Source of the DNA: Candidatus Woesearchaeota archaeon
Lineage (GTDB): Archaea; Nanobdellota; Nanobdellia; Woesearchaeales; GW2011-AR4
Reading direction: 5' to 3'
DNA: 9,931 nt
Assembly: GCA_030631975.1 (NCBI GenBank)
Contig: DAOVKD010000013.1
Location: 1 to 9,931, forward strand
This document shows positions 7,119-9,931 of this stretch, one piece after another. Within the stretch, counting starts at the first letter, position 1; the number at the start of each line of letters is the position of its first letter. The position numbers and the translations under genes are program-made. The notes under the pieces were generated by a model, which saw only the letters and a list, made by a program, of their open reading frames with translations, did no database searches and had not been told where the DNA came from.

Positions 7119-7814
7119 TTAATCAACAAATCTGTATTTAATAAGATAATAAAGGGCCTTTATACCATCCTCCCATGTTATCTTTTTGCCTTCATTGAAG
7201 GTTCTTCCTACGAAGTTGATTGGAATTTCTTTTATTTTATAGCCTTTCTTGAGTATTTTTGCTGTTATTTCCGGTTCAAAATCAAAACGCTTTGCTTTTA
7301 ATTTCATCTCTTTTATTACTTCTTTTCTAAATATCTTGTAGCATGTCTCCATATCGGTTATTTTAGCCCCATACAATAAATTTGTCATTGAGGTAAGAAA
7401 TGCATTTCCTATGTAGTGCAACTTGTACATATTTTTTTGGTTTTTTCTTATTGCTTCTAACCTGGAGCCATAGACAACTTTTGTTTTATTTTCTATTATG
7501 GGCTGTAATAATTTTGGGTATTCTGCTGGATCATATTCCAAATCAGCATCCTGGATTAATATTATATCTCCAGTTGTATGTTTAAGACCTGTTCTTATTG
7601 CAGCGCCCTTTCCCTGGTTTTTCTGGTGGAAGAATATCTTTAGACTAGTGTCTTTCAATTCTGACAGGAGCTTTCTTGTATTGTCAGTTGAGAAATCATC
7701 TATGATAATAATTTCTTTTGTTATGCTGCCTAAGTTTACCCTTTTTACTTTGTTAATTACCTCTAAAATGTTTTTTTCCTCGTTGTATGCTGGAATAATA
7801 ATTGAGAGTTTCAT
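7119..7814 (-). CDS. GT2 glycosyltransferase, DPM1-like (polyprenyl-phosphate mannose synthase type)
   Basis: A 231-residue GT-A enzyme. MKLSIIIPAYNEEKN begins the nucleotide-binding domain, followed by IDDFSTDNT (38-46), QDADLEYDP at 88-96 with the metal-binding D89 and D91, YGSR at 115-118 and DMETCYKIF (154-162). These are DPM1-group motifs. It lacks C-terminal membrane segments, as in the short soluble form of DPM1. The likely role is to load a hexose (often mannose) from GDP- or UDP-sugar onto polyprenyl phosphate for use by outer-face glycosyltransferases. Start: a longer frame opens at a TTG at 7862, but it would run through the hldC stop and through a TATA box. ATG 7814, just before the conserved MKLSIIIP, is centred 27 bases after that box, so I chose it. 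It is the first gene of a two-gene unit. Confidence 0.88.
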   Translation of the reverse strand: MKLSIIIPAYNEEKNILEVINKVKRVNLGSITKEIIIIDDFSTDNTRKLLSELKDTSLKIFFHQKNQGKGAAIRTGLKHTTGDIILIQDADLEYDPAEYPKLLQPIIENKTKVVYGSRLEAIRKNQKNMYKLHYIGNAFLTSMTNLLYGAKITDMETCYKIFRKEVIKEMKLKAKRFDFEPEITAKILKKGYKIKEIPINFVGRTFNEGKKITWEDGIKALYYLIKYRFVD

Positions 7815-7836
7815 TTGTTGTGTAGAATAGGAGGGG

Positions 7837-7845
7837 TATTTAAAA
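7837..7845 (-). promoter_or_regulatory. Archaeal-type TATA box of the two-gene GT2 unit
   Basis: TTTTAAATA on the minus strand, one base after the hldC stop codon. It is identical to the box before the epimerase gene, centred 27 bases before ATG 7814, with no Shine-Dalgarno site between. This predicts a leaderless transcript and separates the GT2 pair from the heptose genes. Confidence 0.6.
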
Positions 7846-7846
7846 G

Positions 7847-8410
7847 TTATCGATTGACACAATTGCCTTTATACATCCCGGCAATTTTTTTTATCAAATC
7901 AGTTGTGGAATATCCTTTGACTTTAGGTATTAAAACTATCTTGCCATTATTTTTTTCTACAGTTTCTTTTTCAATTATTTGCTCAATTTTGTAGTCTCCT
8001 CCTTTGGCATGAACATCTGGCTTTATTTTTTCAAGAATTTTTGTTGGATCATTTTCATTAAATATTGCTACATAGTCAACACATTCTAATGAAGCAAGAG
8101 CTTCTGCTCTGTCATTTTCATTGTTTAACGGCCTTTTAGGGTCCTTAATTTTTTTAACTGAGTTGTCTGAGTTAATTGCTACTATAAGTATGTCACCTAG
8201 TTTCTTTGCTTCTTTTAAATATCTTATATGCCCAATATGCAAAATATCAAAAACACCGTTTGTAGTTACAATCTTCTTGTTCTGCTTTTTTAGGTTTTCA
8301 ACTATGTTTTTCAGTTCGCTCGAAAAAGCTTTGCTTTTTCGGCGTCCCGAAAAGCTTTGCTTTTCGAGGACATTATCACTGATTATTTTTTTTGCCATTT
8401 TATTGAGCAT
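7847..8410 (-). CDS. hldC: HldC/RfaE2-type heptose 1-phosphate adenylyltransferase
   Basis: A 187-residue cytidylyltransferase-fold enzyme. TNGVFDILHIGH (50-61) carries the HxGH nucleotide-binding motif (H58, H61). LGDILIVAINSDNSVK, RPLNNENDRAEAL, the KGGDYK segment (136-141) and GYSTTDLIKKI (166-176) follow the C-terminal half of E. coli HldE step by step. The GYSTT motif argues against the archaeal FAD synthetase RibL and glycerol-3-phosphate cytidylyltransferases. The reaction would be ATP plus D-glycero-beta-D-manno-heptose 1-phosphate to ADP-heptose. Residues 15-30 are an odd stretch encoded by two tandem hairpins (see the repeat entry), lying before the usual family start at about 31. 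ATG 8410 overlaps gmhB by 11 bases; ATG 8398 would start one base after the gmhB stop and is equally possible. It ends the heptose unit; the next promoter follows its stop at once. Confidence 0.88.
   Translation of the reverse strand: MLNKMAKKIISDNVLEKQSFSGRRKSKAFSSELKNIVENLKKQNKKIVTTNGVFDILHIGHIRYLKEAKKLGDILIVAINSDNSVKKIKDPKRPLNNENDRAEALASLECVDYVAIFNENDPTKILEKIKPDVHAKGGDYKIEQIIEKETVEKNNGKIVLIPKVKGYSTTDLIKKIAGMYKGNCVNR
8321..8366. repeat. Two tandem perfect hairpins inside the 5' part of hldC
   Basis: On the plus strand CGAAAAAGC-TTT-GCTTTTTCG (8321-8341) and CGAAAAGC-TTT-GCTTTTCG (8348-8366) are perfect inverted repeats with three-base loops, separated by six bases. They differ by one extra A/T pair in the stem. 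On the coding strand they are read in two different phases, as EKQSFS and RKSKAFS, yet the frame stays open. Together they encode residues 15-30 of HldC, upstream of the conserved domain. They look like a small palindromic element, or two copies, inserted into a gene and tolerated as a linker. The mRNA would form two stable hairpins just downstream of the hldC start. No other copy was noticed in the window. Confidence 0.75.
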
Positions 8411-8933
8411 TAATTATTTTTGCAGCTTCATAAAGGTTTTTGGCTATGAAGTCTGGCTTAATATTGTTCAAATTGTTTTTATGCTTTTCTCCATGACCTG
8501 TTAAAACATAAATTGTTTTGCATCCTGCATTTTTTCCCATTTTAATGTCGCAGGGAAGGTCTCCTATAACCCATGAATTTTTTAGGTCTATATTGAATTC
8601 TTTCTCTGATTCTTTAATAAATTTTATGCTGGGCTTTCTGCAGTCGCAATTGTCTTCAGGTTTATGAGGGCACAAGTATGTTTTCTCAATTATAATATTA
8701 TTTTTTTTCAATATATCTATCAAATGATTATTAAATTTTTCAAAATCTTCTAATGCAAAAAATCCTCGGCCAATACCTGATTGGTTTGTTACAATAAAAA
8801 ATTTGAAATTGTTTTTCAACAGCTTTAAAGCATCAATAACTTTGTTAATTAACCTGAAATCCTCTATTTTGTGAACATAACCAGGGTCGCAATTCAAAAC
8901 ACCATCTCGGTCTAAAATAACTGCTTTATTCAT
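8400..8933 (-). CDS. gmhB: D-glycero-beta-D-manno-heptose 1,7-bisphosphate 7-phosphatase (HAD family)
   Basis: A 177-residue HAD phosphatase of the GmhB/HisB-N type. DRDGV (8-12) holds the nucleophile D8 and acid/base D10; VTNQSGIGRG (48-57) is motif II; C88-P-H90 with C96-D-C98 form a zinc site with a short loop; RKP at 99-101 and GDLPCD at 124-129 complete the site. It would remove the C7 phosphate from heptose 1,7-bisphosphate, between the HldA and HldC steps encoded on either side. HisB-type histidinol-phosphatase shares these motifs, but the neighbours decide for GmhB. The frame opens at a TTG at 8939; I chose ATG 8933 (MNKAVILDRDGVL), which matches usual family starts. It overlaps the hldA end by 8 bases (ATGAATAA), so translation is probably coupled. 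Confidence 0.9.
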   Translation of the reverse strand: MNKAVILDRDGVLNCDPGYVHKIEDFRLINKVIDALKLLKNNFKFFIVTNQSGIGRGFFALEDFEKFNNHLIDILKKNNIIIEKTYLCPHKPEDNCDCRKPSIKFIKESEKEFNIDLKNSWVIGDLPCDIKMGKNAGCKTIYVLTGHGEKHKNNLNNIKPDFIAKNLYEAAKIINAQ

Positions 8934-9900
8934 TTTCAATGTTTTTCTTTAGTTCATCTGTGCTTACTGTTGAGGTTCCTACTTTTCCTACTGTTATGCC
9001 TGCTGCATGATTTGCTATTATGGCAGCTTCTTCAAATGAGGATCCTGATGCCAGGGCCAATGCAACTGTAGCAACAGATGTATCTCCTGCGCCAATAATA
9101 TCATAGACTTCCTTGGCAAATGTGGGTATGTTTGTTACATTTTTATTTTTTTCAAACAAAGACATACCCTTTTCTCCTTTTGTTATCAGAATGTTGCTGT
9201 TAAGCTCTGTCAATAACTGTTTGCCTATTTTTTCTACATTACTATCTGCTTCTTCTTCTAAAAAATGGGTCATCTGATATGCTTCTGTATGATTTGGTGT
9301 TATTAAGGTAGCATTCTTATAGAAATCCTTATGCTTTGGCTTTGGGTCAACTACAATTATCTTATTTCTTTTATTGCATAGTTCTATTAATTTTTTCATC
9401 AGATTTTTTGTTATAACTCCTTTTGCATAATCAGAGACTATAACTGCATCAATATCATCTATTTTTTTCAAAATAAAATTAAAGATATTATTCTCTGTCT
9501 CAATGTCAGCATAACCTTTCTTTTCATAGTCGAATCTTAATAGCTGCTGGTTCCTTCCAATAACCCTTACTTTTTGTATGGTTCTTTTATTTCCATCATC
9601 AATCAATCCACTTACCTCAATGTTTCTTTTTTTAAGTTCTCTAATCAGTTTTTCTTTTGTTTCGTCATTACCAACAATGCCGACCATAAATGCCTGCGCG
9701 CTTAATGCAACTATATTGTTTGCGACGTTTGCAGCGCCACCTGGCGCATAGCTTTCTTTGACAACATTAACGATCTGGACTGGAGCTTCCGGGCTTATTC
9801 TTGAGACTTCTCCCCATATGTATTTGTCCAGCATTACATCTCCTATGACCAAGATTTTTTTATTCCTGAATTGCTCAACAATTCTGATTAAATTATTCAT
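8926..9900 (-). CDS. hldA: HldA/RfaE1-type D-glycero-beta-D-manno-heptose 7-phosphate kinase
   Basis: A 324-residue PfkB/ribokinase-family kinase, matching the N-terminal half of E. coli HldE. GDVMLDKYIWGEVSRISPEAPV (from residue 20) is the substrate-binding N-terminal signature of RfaE1; PGGAANVA (54-61) is PfkB signature 1. SDYAKG (156-161), VDPKPKH (184-190) and TLITPNHTE (198-206) match the kinase core, and GAGDT at 270-274 is the anion hole with catalytic base Asp273. The reaction phosphorylates C1 of heptose 7-phosphate with ATP. The kinase and adenylyltransferase are separate proteins here, not fused as in HldE. ATG 9912 gives four more residues; I chose ATG 9900 because GGGTGGG lies just before it. 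The promoter and any gmhA would lie beyond the right edge. Confidence 0.9.
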   Translation of the reverse strand: MNNLIRIVEQFRNKKILVIGDVMLDKYIWGEVSRISPEAPVQIVNVVKESYAPGGAANVANNIVALSAQAFMVGIVGNDETKEKLIRELKKRNIEVSGLIDDGNKRTIQKVRVIGRNQQLLRFDYEKKGYADIETENNIFNFILKKIDDIDAVIVSDYAKGVITKNLMKKLIELCNKRNKIIVVDPKPKHKDFYKNATLITPNHTEAYQMTHFLEEEADSNVEKIGKQLLTELNSNILITKGEKGMSLFEKNKNVTNIPTFAKEVYDIIGAGDTSVATVALALASGSSFEEAAIIANHAAGITVGKVGTSTVSTDELKKNIENE

Positions 9901-9903
9901 TAT

Positions 9904-9910
9904 CCCACCC
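9904..9910 (-). promoter_or_regulatory. Possible Shine-Dalgarno site of hldA
   Basis: GGGTGGG on the minus strand ends three bases before ATG 9900. Purine-rich GGTG-type sites serve as ribosome binding sites in many archaea. It favours ATG 9900 over ATG 9912, which lies directly upstream of this motif. The close spacing makes the call tentative. Confidence 0.45.
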
Positions 9911-9931
9911 ATTTTTATTTAACCAATTAAA

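Noticed and set aside
7498..7830. Plus-strand open frame of 110 codons
   Set aside because: It lies fully antisense to the DPM1-like gene, with no recognisable protein features.
7815..7862. Longer N-terminus of the DPM1-like protein from a TTG codon
   Set aside because: It overlaps the hldC end, runs across the TTTTAAATA box, uses a rare start, and adds residues before the conserved MKLSIIIPAYNEE start.
8321..8366. The tandem hairpins as an intrinsic terminator or CRISPR repeat
   Set aside because: There is no T tract after them, they lie inside an intact coding frame, and two copies six bases apart do not make a repeat-spacer array.
7847..8410. hldC as an archaeal FAD synthetase (RibL) or glycerol-3-phosphate cytidylyltransferase
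   Set aside because: The C-terminal GYSTTDLIKKI and KGGDYK segments, plus the hldA and gmhB neighbours, match the RfaE2 family instead.
8121..8504. Plus-strand open frame of 127 codons
   Set aside because: It is antisense to hldC and gmhB; its hydrophobic look comes from reading the opposite strand of lysine-rich codons.

Overview
The window is AT-rich, and every intact gene lies on the minus strand, so transcription runs from the right edge to the left. It looks like part of a surface-glycan locus, probably from an archaeon, perhaps of the DPANN type. Three genes with a free upstream region each have a TTTTAAATA-like box centred about 25-27 bases before their ATG and no Shine-Dalgarno site, as in archaeal leaderless promoters. 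The locus also has neighbouring GT2 enzymes resembling dolichyl-phosphate sugar synthases and large GT-C/YfhO-type membrane proteins. The lineage is an inference; a candidate-phyla bacterium is not excluded, and no rRNA, tRNA or ribosomal gene is present to settle it.

Right part (about 9900 to 7847): three tightly packed genes encode successive steps of nucleotide-activated heptose synthesis. They are HldA/RfaE1 (heptose-7-phosphate kinase), GmhB (heptose-1,7-bisphosphate 7-phosphatase) and HldC/RfaE2 (heptose-1-phosphate adenylyltransferase). The first-step isomerase GmhA and the final epimerase HldD are not in the window. The 5' part of hldC carries two perfect hairpins in tandem, translated as an odd N-terminal stretch.

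Middle (7814 to 4070): a new promoter directly after hldC drives two adjacent GT2 genes, one like dolichyl-phosphate mannose synthase (DPM1) and one like dolichyl-phosphate glucose synthase (ALG5). Next come a class I SAM-dependent methyltransferase, a 431-base gap holding the C-terminal fragment of a dead IS256-type (Mutator) transposase on the plus strand, and a radical SAM/SPASM enzyme.

Left part (3999 to 1): a divergent UDP-GlcNAc 2-epimerase-like gene, a YfhO-like multispanning protein, and the start of another GT-C-like membrane protein overlap one another and form one transcription unit. They are separated from the radical SAM gene by a hairpin and a strong TATA-like box.

Working model (inference): soluble enzymes make activated sugars (heptose, ManNAc-type), the GT2 pair loads sugars onto a polyprenyl-phosphate carrier, and the GT-C/YfhO proteins use lipid-linked sugars on the outer face of the membrane. 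The methyltransferase and radical SAM enzyme would modify sugars or a protein partner.
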